Assembly: GCA_002418775.1 (NCBI GenBank)
Contig: DIEU01000009.1
Coordinates: 1 to 10,665, forward strand
Source of the DNA: Firmicutes bacterium UBA5766
GTDB lineage: Bacteria; Bacillota; Desulfotomaculia; Desulfotomaculales; Nap2-2B
Direction of reading: 5' to 3'
DNA: 10,665 nt
The notes beneath the pieces are model-generated. The model saw only the letters and a list, made by a program, of their open reading frames with translations, did no database searches and was not told where the DNA came from. This document shows, in pieces, positions 1 to 6,514 of the stretch (the stretch's first letter is position 1; every line of letters starts with the position of its first letter). A program made the translations under genes and the position numbers.

Positions 1-20
1 CTTTGCGCATAGGTATTGTT

Positions 21-63
21 AAGGCTCAAAAGGCGACAAAAACCCGCCACTTGAGCCTTTTTC
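21..63 (+). terminator. Intrinsic terminator of an upstream gene
   Basis: AAGGCTCAA (21-29) pairs perfectly with TTGAGCCTT (51-59). A second inner stem, GGCG (32-35) with CGCC (45-48), stacks above a small A-A/A-C internal loop. The hairpin ends in a short T run (58-62). The T run is on the plus strand only, so it would stop plus-strand transcription entering from left of the window. The stem is strong but the T run is short. Confidence 0.6.
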
Positions 64-91
64 ACGTGCAAAACTTCCAATTGAACCCTTC

Positions 92-104
92 AAGAACCGT
101 CCCC
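92..104. repeat. REP-like motif AAGAACCGTCCCC
   Basis: The 13-base string AAGAACCGTCCCC lies between the upstream terminator and the methyltransferase promoter. From memory, AGAACCGTCCCC/GGGGACGGTTCT is a high-copy dispersed motif in several Peptococcaceae and related clostridia, often near REP-associated (Y1) transposases. Only one copy is visible here and no transposase is present, so this is an inference. Confidence 0.3.
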
Positions 105-138
105 ACTTGCTCTTGCTTCCCACTTGTTTAGAATTCTC

Positions 139-168
139 TTGCTTAAAAGGCAGGGGACAAGCTATACT
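139..168 (+). promoter_or_regulatory. Sigma-A-type promoter for the methyltransferase gene
   Basis: TTGCTT (139-144) and TATACT (163-168) are separated by 18 bp. Both are close to the TTGACA/TATAAT consensus. Transcription would start near 175, giving a short leader before the GAAGGAG ribosome site at 201-207. It lies after the terminator at 21-63, which supports an independent transcription unit for the methyltransferase. Confidence 0.55.
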
Positions 169-214
169 AAAACCAATATATGGTAGTATGCACTTGTGTT
201 GAAGGAGAAACGCC

Positions 215-1102
215 TTGAAAAAACACGGAACAATAACCAGTTCTTTCGGATCTCCCGGCAGGAGAAACCATGATTCCAAACCTTTTTACAGCAGCAGGCT
301 TTTTGAGGAAATGCCCGGGGCAAAAAGCGCCGCTTATATAGAAAATTCCGTCCCCATTGAGAATATAAACAGGATCTTCTGCAAAACCAGCGAGAATATG
401 GAGGAACTCCCTGATCAAAGCGTCCATCTGGCTGTAACCTCGCCGCCCTACAACACGGGAAAAGATTACGACGAAGATTTAAATCTCAGTCAATACAGGA
501 GTTTTCTGTTAAAAGTCTGGAAGGAGGCATACAGGGTTCTGGCGCCCGGCGGAAGGATTTGTGTAAATATAGCCAACCTGGGCAGAAAACCATATATACC
601 AATTCATGCGTTTGAGATCGAAGATATCCAGTCAGCAGGCTTTTTTATGCGGGGTGAAATAATCTGGAATAAGGCAGGCAGCGCAAGCCGTTCCACAGCC
701 TGGGGAAGTTGGCTTTCCGCCGCTAATCCGACCTTGCGGGACGTTCACGAATATATCCTTGTCTTTTCAAAGGATATTTTTTCAAGAAAAGCCCCGGCGG
801 AAAGAAAAAGCACCATCACTAGGGAGCAGTTCCTTGAATATACAAAGAGCATCTGGACTTTTCCTGCCGGGCAGGCAAAAAAAATAGGCCACCCCGCGCC
901 TTTTCCGGTTGAACTGCCGTACAGGCTGATCCAGCTTTACACTTTCCAAAACGAAATAATCCTTGACCCTTTTATGGGCAGCGGGCAAACTGCAATTGCG
1001 GCCCTTAAAGCCCAAAGGAACTATATCGGTTATGAAACAGACAGCAGTTATGTTCAGCTTGCGTCAAAAAGAATCAGTGATTGGGCGTCTGTTCAGGAAT
1101 AA
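215..1102 (+). CDS. Site-specific DNA methyltransferase, beta class, probably N4-cytosine
   Basis: Transfers a methyl group from S-adenosylmethionine to an exocyclic amino group in DNA. The catalytic motif IV is TSPPY at residues 75-79 and the AdoMet-binding motif DPFMGSG is at 251-257. The order catalytic motif, recognition region, AdoMet motif is the beta-class arrangement, and SPPY favours N4-cytosine over N6-adenine. The middle part (about 110-245) has WGSW and RDVHEYILVFSK stretches, which I recall from a common family of chromosomal and archaeal methylases. The TTG start at 215 is chosen because GAAGGAG lies 7 bases before it; the next in-frame ATG is at 311 and would cut conserved N-terminal sequence. 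The 295-residue length is normal. No restriction endonuclase is next to it, so it may be an orphan with an epigenetic or protective role. Its 3' end overlaps convergent mnmA by 10 bp. Confidence 0.88.
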   Translation: MKKHGTITSSFGSPGRRNHDSKPFYSSRLFEEMPGAKSAAYIENSVPIENINRIFCKTSENMEELPDQSVHLAVTSPPYNTGKDYDEDLNLSQYRSFLLKVWKEAYRVLAPGGRICVNIANLGRKPYIPIHAFEIEDIQSAGFFMRGEIIWNKAGSASRSTAWGSWLSAANPTLRDVHEYILVFSKDIFSRKAPAERKSTITREQFLEYTKSIWTFPAGQAKKIGHPAPFPVELPYRLIQLYTFQNEIILDPFMGSGQTAIAALKAQRNYIGYETDSSYVQLASKRISDWASVQE

Positions 1103-2178
1103 TCAGTACCTCCCCTTTGGATAATCCCTCCCCCCAGAAGTGTATCTCCCAGATAAAAAACGGCTGCCTGACCCGGCGTGACCGATCGCTGGGGTTTGTC
1201 AAAACGGATTGCTATCGCACCATTATGCAAAGGAGACATCAAAGCAGGCGAACCCTGCGCCTTATATCTGATTTGAACCTGAACCGCCATCGGTACCTCC
1301 GGTTGGTCAATGGAAACAAAATTATTCTCCATGGTTGTAAAACGGTTGGATAACAGCGTCTCCGGGGGACCAAGAACAACGGCATTGTGTTCAGGATCGA
1401 TATCCACCACGTAAATTCTTTGGCCCATCGGCAGACCGAGGCCGCGGCGCTGGCCGATTGTGTAGCAGGCAATGCCCTTGTGCCGTCCAATCTCCCTGCC
1501 CTGCAGATCAAGAAACGGTCCCGGCTCGATTAACTTACCCGCTTCCTCCTTTAAAAAATCGCGGTAGTCACTGGCAACAAAACAAATTTCCTGGCTTTCA
1601 GCTTTTTGCGCAACCGACAATTTTTTTGCCAGGGCGATTTTTTGCACTTCTTCCTTTGTCAGACACCCCAAGGGAAGCAGCAGATGACCTGCCTGCTCCT
1701 GCTTGATGCAGTATAACACGTACGATTGATCCTTTTTTTTGTCGACAGCCCGGCTGAGTATATAGCGATTGCCAGAACTGTCGTACTCAAGACGGGCATA
1801 ATGGCCTGTTGCCAGATAGTTAAAACCTAGCGAAAGCGCATTTTTGAGCAGGAGATCAAATTTGATATGCCTGTTGCAGGCGATGCAGGGATTGGGTGTC
1901 CTGCCGTTTAGATATTCGCGGCAGAAATAATCGATAACTTTTTCCTTAAACGTCTTTTCAAAATTCATCACATAATGCGGGATTCCAAGCATACCGGCTA
2001 CCGAGCGGGCGTCTTCAATAGTCTCCGGAGAGCAGCAGCCCAGAGGTCCCCTATCCTCTGATAAAGGCCAATCGGCAAGCCGCATGGTTACTCCCGTAAC
2101 GTCATAACCCTGATCAACTAAAAGGGCGGCGGCAACTGAACTGTCCACACCGCCGCTCATCGCGACAAGAACTTTCAA
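1093..2178 (-). CDS. mnmA: tRNA-specific 2-thiouridylase MnmA
   Basis: Makes 2-thiouridine at wobble position 34 of tRNA(Lys/Glu/Gln), using ATP to adenylate the uridine and a persulfide passed from IscS. The ATP PP-loop SGGVDSS is at residues 8-14. The PNPCIACN stretch contains C98 and C101, C101 aligning with the E. coli active-site Cys102. The second active-site cysteine is C199 in EICFV, and TGHYAR (124-129) is also typical. C48-C49 in GCCS is common in Gram-positive MnmA. The length, 361 residues, is normal. The start is TTG at 2178, with AGGTG 8 bases before it; no upstream ATG is available. It is the last gene of the isc cluster, 30 bp after iscU, so sulfur donor and acceptor are co-expressed. 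The extra cysteine C98 next to C101 could serve an Fe-S-binding form. TusBCDE relay genes are not in view, so direct transfer from IscS is likely. Confidence 0.95.
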   Translation of the reverse strand: MKVLVAMSGGVDSSVAAALLVDQGYDVTGVTMRLADWPLSEDRGPLGCCSPETIEDARSVAGMLGIPHYVMNFEKTFKEKVIDYFCREYLNGRTPNPCIACNRHIKFDLLLKNALSLGFNYLATGHYARLEYDSSGNRYILSRAVDKKKDQSYVLYCIKQEQAGHLLLPLGCLTKEEVQKIALAKKLSVAQKAESQEICFVASDYRDFLKEEAGKLIEPGPFLDLQGREIGRHKGIACYTIGQRRGLGLPMGQRIYVVDIDPEHNAVVLGPPETLLSNRFTTMENNFVSIDQPEVPMAVQVQIRYKAQGSPALMSPLHNGAIAIRFDKPQRSVTPGQAAVFYLGDTLLGGGIIQRGGTDYS

Positions 2179-2208
2179 CTAAATAACACCTATCCCCCTG
2201 TATAGACT

Positions 2209-2577
2209 CTAAGCTGACTTGTTTTTATAGTCCTGGATAGCGTCATGCAGCGCGTCTGCAGCAAGGTTCGAACAGTGCATTTTTTGCGGCGGAAGGCCGT
2301 CCAACGCTTCTGCAACATCTTTCCTGCTTATCTTCAAGGCTTCTTCAATCGTTTTCCCCTTGGCCATTTCCGTGACCATGCTGCTGGTAGCGATGGCTGC
2401 CCCGCAGCCGAAGGTTTTAAATTTTATATCTACAATAACATTGTTTTCAACTTTTATAAAAACTTTCATAATATCTCCACATACAGGATTGCCTACATTG
2501 CCTATACCTGAAGCATCTTCTATCTCCCCTACGTTGCGGGGGTTGGTAAAATGCTCCATAACTTTTTCCGAATACAT
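2209..2577 (-). CDS. iscU: Fe-S cluster assembly scaffold IscU (NifU N-terminal type)
   Basis: Scaffold on which Fe-S clusters are built from IscS-derived sulfur and iron before transfer to apo-proteins. With the ATG at 2577 it has 122 residues, and the three cluster cysteines are C33 (VCGD, with the usual Asp two residues on), C58 (FGCGAA) and C102 (MHCS). An in-frame GTG at 2586 would add three residues, but AAGGGGG ends only 2 bases before it and 11 bases before the ATG. The family also usually begins MYSEKVM, so the ATG is preferred. The C-terminal motif reads LPPQKMHCS rather than the LPPVKIHCS recognised by the HscA chaperone, and no hscA/hscB lies nearby. This fits a chaperone-independent Gram-positive or NifU-like version. 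It follows iscS by 28 bp. Confidence 0.94.
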   Translation of the reverse strand: MYSEKVMEHFTNPRNVGEIEDASGIGNVGNPVCGDIMKVFIKVENNVIVDIKFKTFGCGAAIATSSMVTEMAKGKTIEEALKISRKDVAEALDGLPPQKMHCSNLAADALHDAIQDYKNKSA

Positions 2578-2605
2578 ACTGGTCACTTCCCCCTTAAAAA
2601 TACTA

Positions 2606-3832
2606 CTAACGATTACAAGACTGGTTTATCCGGCATTCGGCGCAGCCGGCGCCGGTAACAAAGTCTTTTTCCTCGCTGAACGGCGATATAGATCTCAGCC
2701 TTTCCACAATCGGACCTATCGTTTCCAGGAAATAATCCACATCTTCTTCAGTATTGCCGCTGCCCAGAGTAAGACGCAAAGAACCGTGAGCTACTTCATG
2801 CGGTATTCCCATGGCCAGTAAAACATGCGAAGGTTCGAGGGAACCCGACGTACAGGCGGAACCGCTTGACGCGGCTATGCCTTTCATGTCCAGGCTGAGC
2901 AGCATCGACTCGCCTTCGATATATTCAAAGCAGAAACTGACGTGGTTGGGCAGGCGACTTGACGGATGACCGGTTAACCTTACTTTCTTAAAACTGCTCA
3001 TGACCCCGTCGATCAGTTTATCACGCAGGTCCGTCATTTTTTTATTCTCCTGCTCCATATTGTTAGCGGCCAGTTCGGCTGCTTTTCCCAAACCGACAAT
3101 GCCGGGCACGTTTTCCGTACCCGCCCGGCGAAGCTTTTCCTGCGCGCCGCCGTGAAACAACGTCTGCCTCAGGCGTGTTCCTCTTCTTATGTAAAGAGCG
3201 CCGATACCCTTGGGCCCGTATAGTTTGTGCCCGGAGATTGACAATAAATCAACACCCAGCTCATCTACCGTAAAAGGAACTTTGCCGAAGCTTTGAACCG
3301 CGTCTGTATGAAAGACAATTCCCTTTTGTTTGGCAAGCTTGCCTATCTCCCTGATGGGCATGATCGTTCCGATCTCGTTGTTGGCGTGCATTATCGTGAT
3401 CAGGATAGTTTTATCCGTTATGGATTCGGCTAACTGATCAACATCGACCATGCCGTAATGATCGACGGGCAGAATTGTGATTGTAAAACCTTGTTTTCCC
3501 AAAGCTTTGACTGTATTCAATACGGCGTGGTGTTCCACCGCGCTGGTAATAATATGGTTGCCCCTGTCCCGGTTGGTTTGGGTAACTCCCTGAATAGCCA
3601 TGTTTTCCGATTCTGTCCCTCCGCTGGTAAATATTATTTCGTTGGAATCGGCGGACATAGCCCCGGCAACTTTTTCCCGCGCTTCTTCGACAGCCCTGCG
3701 GGCAATTACTCCAAAATAGTGCTGGCTGGTTGGATTGCCAAAATTTTCACCCGTCAAAAACCTGTTCATTTCTTCGGTAACAAGGGGATTGACCGGTGTT
3801 GTAGCGCTGTGATCAAAATAAACTCGACGCAT
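2606..3832 (-). CDS. iscS: Cysteine desulfurase IscS/NifS with cysteine-rich C-terminal tail
   Basis: PLP enzyme that converts cysteine to alanine and holds the sulfur as an enzyme persulfide for IscU, MnmA and probably LarE. Residues visible: SGGTESEN (70-77), the His pair at 101-102, HTDAVQ (175-180, Asp to the PLP nitrogen), the PLP lysine K203 in SGHKLYGPKG, and the catalytic loop cysteine C327 in SACTSGSLEPSHV, a long flexible loop typical of group I enzymes. The ATG at 3832 has an excellent AAAGGAGG ribosome site 9 bases upstream. At 408 residues it is slightly longer than NifS. The last 12 residues, GCAECRINQSCN and R, add three cysteines (C397, C400, C406) that the catalytic core does not need. 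They could bind metal or relay persulfide. IscS is preferred over SufS from the operon partner iscU. Confidence 0.95.
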   Translation of the reverse strand: MRRVYFDHSATTPVNPLVTEEMNRFLTGENFGNPTSQHYFGVIARRAVEEAREKVAGAMSADSNEIIFTSGGTESENMAIQGVTQTNRDRGNHIITSAVEHHAVLNTVKALGKQGFTITILPVDHYGMVDVDQLAESITDKTILITIMHANNEIGTIMPIREIGKLAKQKGIVFHTDAVQSFGKVPFTVDELGVDLLSISGHKLYGPKGIGALYIRRGTRLRQTLFHGGAQEKLRRAGTENVPGIVGLGKAAELAANNMEQENKKMTDLRDKLIDGVMSSFKKVRLTGHPSSRLPNHVSFCFEYIEGESMLLSLDMKGIAASSGSACTSGSLEPSHVLLAMGIPHEVAHGSLRLTLGSGNTEEDVDYFLETIGPIVERLRSISPFSEEKDFVTGAGCAECRINQSCNR

Positions 3833-3890
3833 CTTGTAAAACCTCCTTTTTAAGCAAAAAAACTTCTTTTATCCTAAAATGAAGTGCATT

Positions 3891-3960
3891 AGGAAGGCTT
3901 AACTGCCTACGTGCTCATGTTCGCAAAATCAAAATCGCACTTGAGGCTTTATCCTCCCTT
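3891..3960. repeat. Short copy of a MITE-like inverted-repeat element
   Basis: Left arm 3891-3914 and right arm 3937-3960 are imperfect inverted repeats around a core of about 22 bp. AACTGCCTACGTGCTCA and TCAAAATCGCACTT recur almost unchanged in the longer element at 5003-5179, in the same orientation. The element lies in the 181-bp gap between larE and iscS. No coding sequence is present. CTCCC and GGGAG (3954-3970) can form an extra small hairpin at its right edge. Confidence 0.6.
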
Positions 3961-4013
3961 TATTTGGGAGTTTATAGATTTATTTTCTCACTTTTGATAC
4001 CATTTCACGCAAA

Positions 4014-4895
4014 TTACGCTTTTTGCTGTGAAAAAAGCGTCAAATTTAAGCTTCCCATACGGTAGCCTTCAAGATCAAGAACGATATACGTATATCCGAA
4101 CGCTTTGAACCCTGTAAGAACCTTCTCACGGCAAGAAATCAGTTTTTCTATCTCGGAGATCTGGATTTCAATCCGTGCAATTTCACCATGATGCCTTACT
4201 CTGACCTGACTGAAACCAAGGGTATGCAGCAATTCCTCCGCCTGATCGATAATATCCAATGTTTTCTTTGTTAGCGGGACGCCGTAAGGAATCCTTGAAG
4301 CAAGGCAGGCAGAGGAAGGTTTATTCCAAAAGGAAAGTCCCGACTCTTTTGCGTATTTCCTGATTTCTTCTTTTGTAAAACCAGCCTCCAAAAGAGGGCT
4401 CCTTATGCCCAGTTCTTTTAAAGCTCTGCTTCCGGGACGGTAATCTTTTTCATCATCCAGATTTGATCCGTCAATTACCCATCCGGCATTATTCTCTACG
4501 GCTATTTTTTTTAAAATGTCAAAAAGCTGCCGCTTGCAATAATAGCACCTGTCAGGCGGGTTGTTGGCAAGTTCCGGCTGGGAAAGCTGATCTACTTCGA
4601 TGGCAAGAAACTTTGACCTTAAACCCCTCGTGAATTCTTCAGCAAATATATACTCGCTCTCCGGAAAGGTCGGCGCTTTGGCCGTTACAGCAAGTACTTT
4701 TTCTCCAAGTACTTCGTTGGCCACATAAAGCAAAAAACTACTGTCAACACCTCCTGAATATGCTAAAACAACGTTTCCCAAACTGTCAAGAAGACCTTTT
4801 AGCAGCTGCATTTTTTCTGCCGCTGCTACATCATTCTTCACCTTTCCCTTGCATAATTTCATCTCTTTGTTATTTAGGTTGTCCAACATAAGCAC
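4014..4895 (-). CDS. larE: LarE-type ATP-dependent sulfur transferase, three-cysteine form
   Basis: PP-loop sulfur transferase that adenylates the pyridinium dicarboxylate precursor and adds sulfur to make the nickel-pincer nucleotide cofactor of lactate racemase and related LarA enzymes. PP-loop SGGVDSS is at residues 47-53. The cysteines are C117 and C120 in DRCYYCKR and C197 in KPSSACLASRIPYG, the last aligning with the sacrificial Cys176 of Lactobacillus plantarum LarE. A CxxC plus this cysteine is the pattern of LarE proteins reported to carry a [4Fe-4S] cluster and use non-sacrificial sulfur. The GTG at 4895 is chosen because AAGGAA lies 8 bases upstream; an ATG at 4889 and a Met at residue 29 are alternatives, the latter nearer the usual family start. 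No larA, larB or larC is in the window. It sits between cysE and iscS in gaps of 331 and 181 bp, both holding related repeats, so it may be a later insertion into the operon. Confidence 0.88.
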   Translation of the reverse strand: MLMLDNLNNKEMKLCKGKVKNDVAAAEKMQLLKGLLDSLGNVVLAYSGGVDSSFLLYVANEVLGEKVLAVTAKAPTFPESEYIFAEEFTRGLRSKFLAIEVDQLSQPELANNPPDRCYYCKRQLFDILKKIAVENNAGWVIDGSNLDDEKDYRPGSRALKELGIRSPLLEAGFTKEEIRKYAKESGLSFWNKPSSACLASRIPYGVPLTKKTLDIIDQAEELLHTLGFSQVRVRHHGEIARIEIQISEIEKLISCREKVLTGFKAFGYTYIVLDLEGYRMGSLNLTLFSQQKA

Positions 4896-5002
4896 AAACG
4901 AAATTCCTTTTATCTAAGTATTTCCTTTTTAAAAGACAAAAACCTTCTAGGAAAATCAATTTTGTCAGCTCCATTCTGTCTATCCTGAAAATTGTTGTAC
5001 AT

Positions 5003-5179
5003 AAGGGAGGTCAACTGCCTATGTGCTCAGTTCGCCTCTTATACTTGTACGAACTCGTTCATCCTCGGGCCCGGTTAAACTCGGCGCTATGCGTCTCAAA
5101 CAGTAACCTCGCTTATCCTCGGGTTCACTCGTTCTTTGAATGAAGGCTCAAAATCGCACTTAAGGCATTGCCCTCCCTT
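5003..5179. repeat. Long copy of a MITE-like inverted-repeat element
   Basis: Terminal arms at 5003-5026 and 5156-5179 are inverted repeats that match at about 21 of 24 positions, allowing two single-base gaps; both begin AAGGGAGG when read inward. The ends match those of the 70-bp element at 3891-3960, but this copy has about 107 extra internal bases. It lies in the 331-bp gap between cysE and larE and has no convincing reading frame. On RNA it could fold as a long hairpin inside the operon transcript. Confidence 0.65.
5054..5123. repeat. Internal 16-base direct repeat inside the long element
   Basis: CTCGTTCATCCTCGGG (5054-5069) and CTCGCTTATCCTCGGG (5108-5123) differ at two positions and are 54 bp apart start to start. 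The short copy at 3891-3960 lacks this interior. This suggests that the long element grew by internal duplication or that the short one is a deletion product. Confidence 0.55.
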
Positions 5180-5226
5180 TTGCCATTTTCATCCTTCTGA
5201 TGGCGCTGCACTAGCAGCATGGTTGT

Positions 5227-5925
5227 CTATTCCGGTTCATTTTTATTTTTACTCCGGGGCGGACTGTCTTTCAAGAAATATACTCCTGTAGCCTCACCCA
5301 GGTTTCCAAGGTATTCCTCAATCCTGTTCTGCCTCTCGGAAAGAAGGTTGATTGCTTCCGAAACCGGATCAGGCAGTTTTCCATGTTCAAGATCGAATAC
5401 CGGCTTACGCCCGTTAATTTCGACTACCCTTCCCGGGATGCCAACCACCGTGGCGCCGGAAGGCACCGGCTTGATCACCACCGACCCGGCGCCAATCTGG
5501 GCTCCGTCACCGACAGTTATCGGGCCGAGCACAGTTGAACCGGTCCCCAGTACAACGCAACTGCCGATTGTAGGATGCCGTTTTCCTTTTTCCAAAGTTG
5601 TTCCTCCAAGTACAACCCCTTTGTAAATCAACACATCATCGCCTATTTCCGAAGTTTCCCCGATAACAACCCCCATCCCGTGATCAATAAAGAACCGCCG
5701 GCCTATTTTAGCGCCCGGGTGAATTTCTATACCGGTTAAAAAACGGCTCAAGTGTGACAAGAAACGGGCTAAAAACCTGAAATTATTCCGCCAAAGAAAA
5801 TTGGCCGCCCGGTACAGCCAAATCGCATGAAGACCGGGATAGCAGAAAATAACTTCCAGAATAGTTCTTGCAGCAGGATCGTTTGTAAAAACAGCTTTTA
5901 TATCCTCTTTTATTATACCGAACAA
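5227..5925 (-). CDS. cysE: Serine O-acetyltransferase CysE (EpsC type)
   Basis: Acetylates L-serine with acetyl-CoA to O-acetylserine, the first committed step of cysteine synthesis and the substrate of CysK. After a short helical N-terminal region it has left-handed beta-helix hexapeptide repeats. Key parts are IEIHPGA (Glu and His of the acceptor site), FIDHGMGVVIGE with the catalytic His, the GGTT turn and the C-terminal GIPGRVV; a tail beginning DLEHGKLPDPV is usual in Gram-positive members. TTG at 5925 is preferred (232 residues, beginning MFGIIKEDI in the family's typical way), with GAGGTG 6 bases upstream. A GTG at 5934 would add three residues but overlaps that ribosome site. It is the second gene of the Rrf2-led cluster, so cysteine supply is coupled to the desulfurase that uses it. 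No T-box leader was seen before it. Confidence 0.93.
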   Translation of the reverse strand: MFGIIKEDIKAVFTNDPAARTILEVIFCYPGLHAIWLYRAANFLWRNNFRFLARFLSHLSRFLTGIEIHPGAKIGRRFFIDHGMGVVIGETSEIGDDVLIYKGVVLGGTTLEKGKRHPTIGSCVVLGTGSTVLGPITVGDGAQIGAGSVVIKPVPSGATVVGIPGRVVEINGRKPVFDLEHGKLPDPVSEAINLLSERQNRIEEYLGNLGEATGVYFLKDSPPRSKNKNEPE

Positions 5926-6056
5926 GATAAACACCTCATCTCACCCTGATGCTGATTAGCCCATCCAAATAGAAGCATTAATAAAACAAGAAGGGCTATT
6001 CTATCTTATCGTCTATTATGGTTTAAGGCGCCGGATTCAGCTCAAATTTATGCCAA

Positions 6057-6467
6057 TTACCTTTGCTTCTGCTTTTCAACAAGATCCTGCAGGGTAATAT
6101 CTAAAATTTCATTCATCGCTCTCTTCATTCCATCCCAAAGGTCCCTGGTTGCACAAAATTCCGAACGCGGACAAATATTAGGATCGTCCACACACTCCAC
6201 GGGCGCTATAGACCCTTCAAGTATTTCAACTACCTCATTAAGCCGGATCTCCTCAGGGCGTCTCCGCAATGAAATACCCCCACGGGATCCCCGTGTGCTC
6301 CTGACTATCCCTTTAGTTATTAAAGGAGTAATCAGGTGCTCCAGATAGGGAAGAGAAATTTCTTGCCTTTGAGCAATATCTTTTAACAAAATACGTTCCT
6401 TATCGTCGTTTAAGGCCAGATCTAAAAGCACCCTGATCCCGTAACGGGCTCTCGTGGAGATTTTCAT
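6057..6467 (-). CDS. iscR: Rrf2-family regulator, IscR-like with three cluster cysteines
   Basis: Dimeric winged-helix transcription regulator of the Rrf2 family. The N-terminal MKISTRARYGIRVLLDLA and the helix-turn-helix region (about 28-55) with the RGGISLRR wing are typical. Three cysteines at 92, 99 and 105 occupy the IscR cluster loop. E. coli IscR has 92, 98 and 104, so the first gap is one residue longer here. Such a loop normally binds a [2Fe-2S] cluster and tunes repression of isc genes. I prefer IscR over the cysteine regulator CymR because CymR lacks these cysteines, although cysE in the operon keeps a cysteine role possible. The ATG at 6467 has AGGGAGG 6 bases upstream. It is first in the minus-strand cluster and probably autoregulated from its own promoter. 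The 136-residue length is normal. Confidence 0.85.
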   Translation of the reverse strand: MKISTRARYGIRVLLDLALNDDKERILLKDIAQRQEISLPYLEHLITPLITKGIVRSTRGSRGGISLRRRPEEIRLNEVVEILEGSIAPVECVDDPNICPRSEFCATRDLWDGMKRAMNEILDITLQDLVEKQKQR

Positions 6468-6514
6468 ACTCCGCCTCCCTGTCGCAATGTTGAGTGAAAT
6501 AATCTACAATATAT

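Noticed and set aside
21..60. Third copy of the MITE-like element, because AAGGCTCAAAA and CACTTGAG occur here and at 5143-5166
   Set aside because: The shared words are short, the AAGGGAGG ends are missing, and the hairpin with T run is explained as a terminator.
2578..2586. GTG start for iscU at 2586
   Set aside because: Only 2 bases separate it from the ribosome site, whereas the ATG at 2577 has suitable spacing and gives the standard N-terminus.
2360..2821. Plus-strand frame opposite iscU and iscS
   Set aside because: Antisense shadow of two well-recognised genes, with no ribosome site or family features.
5926..5934. GTG start for cysE at 5934
   Set aside because: It would lie within the GAGGTG ribosome site; the TTG at 5925 gives the family's usual beginning. 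A weaker GGTGA could still serve the GTG, so this is not excluded.
5935..6056. Cysteine T-box leader before cysE
   Set aside because: No specifier hairpin or GGGTGGNACCGCG-type antiterminator sequence is present in the gap.
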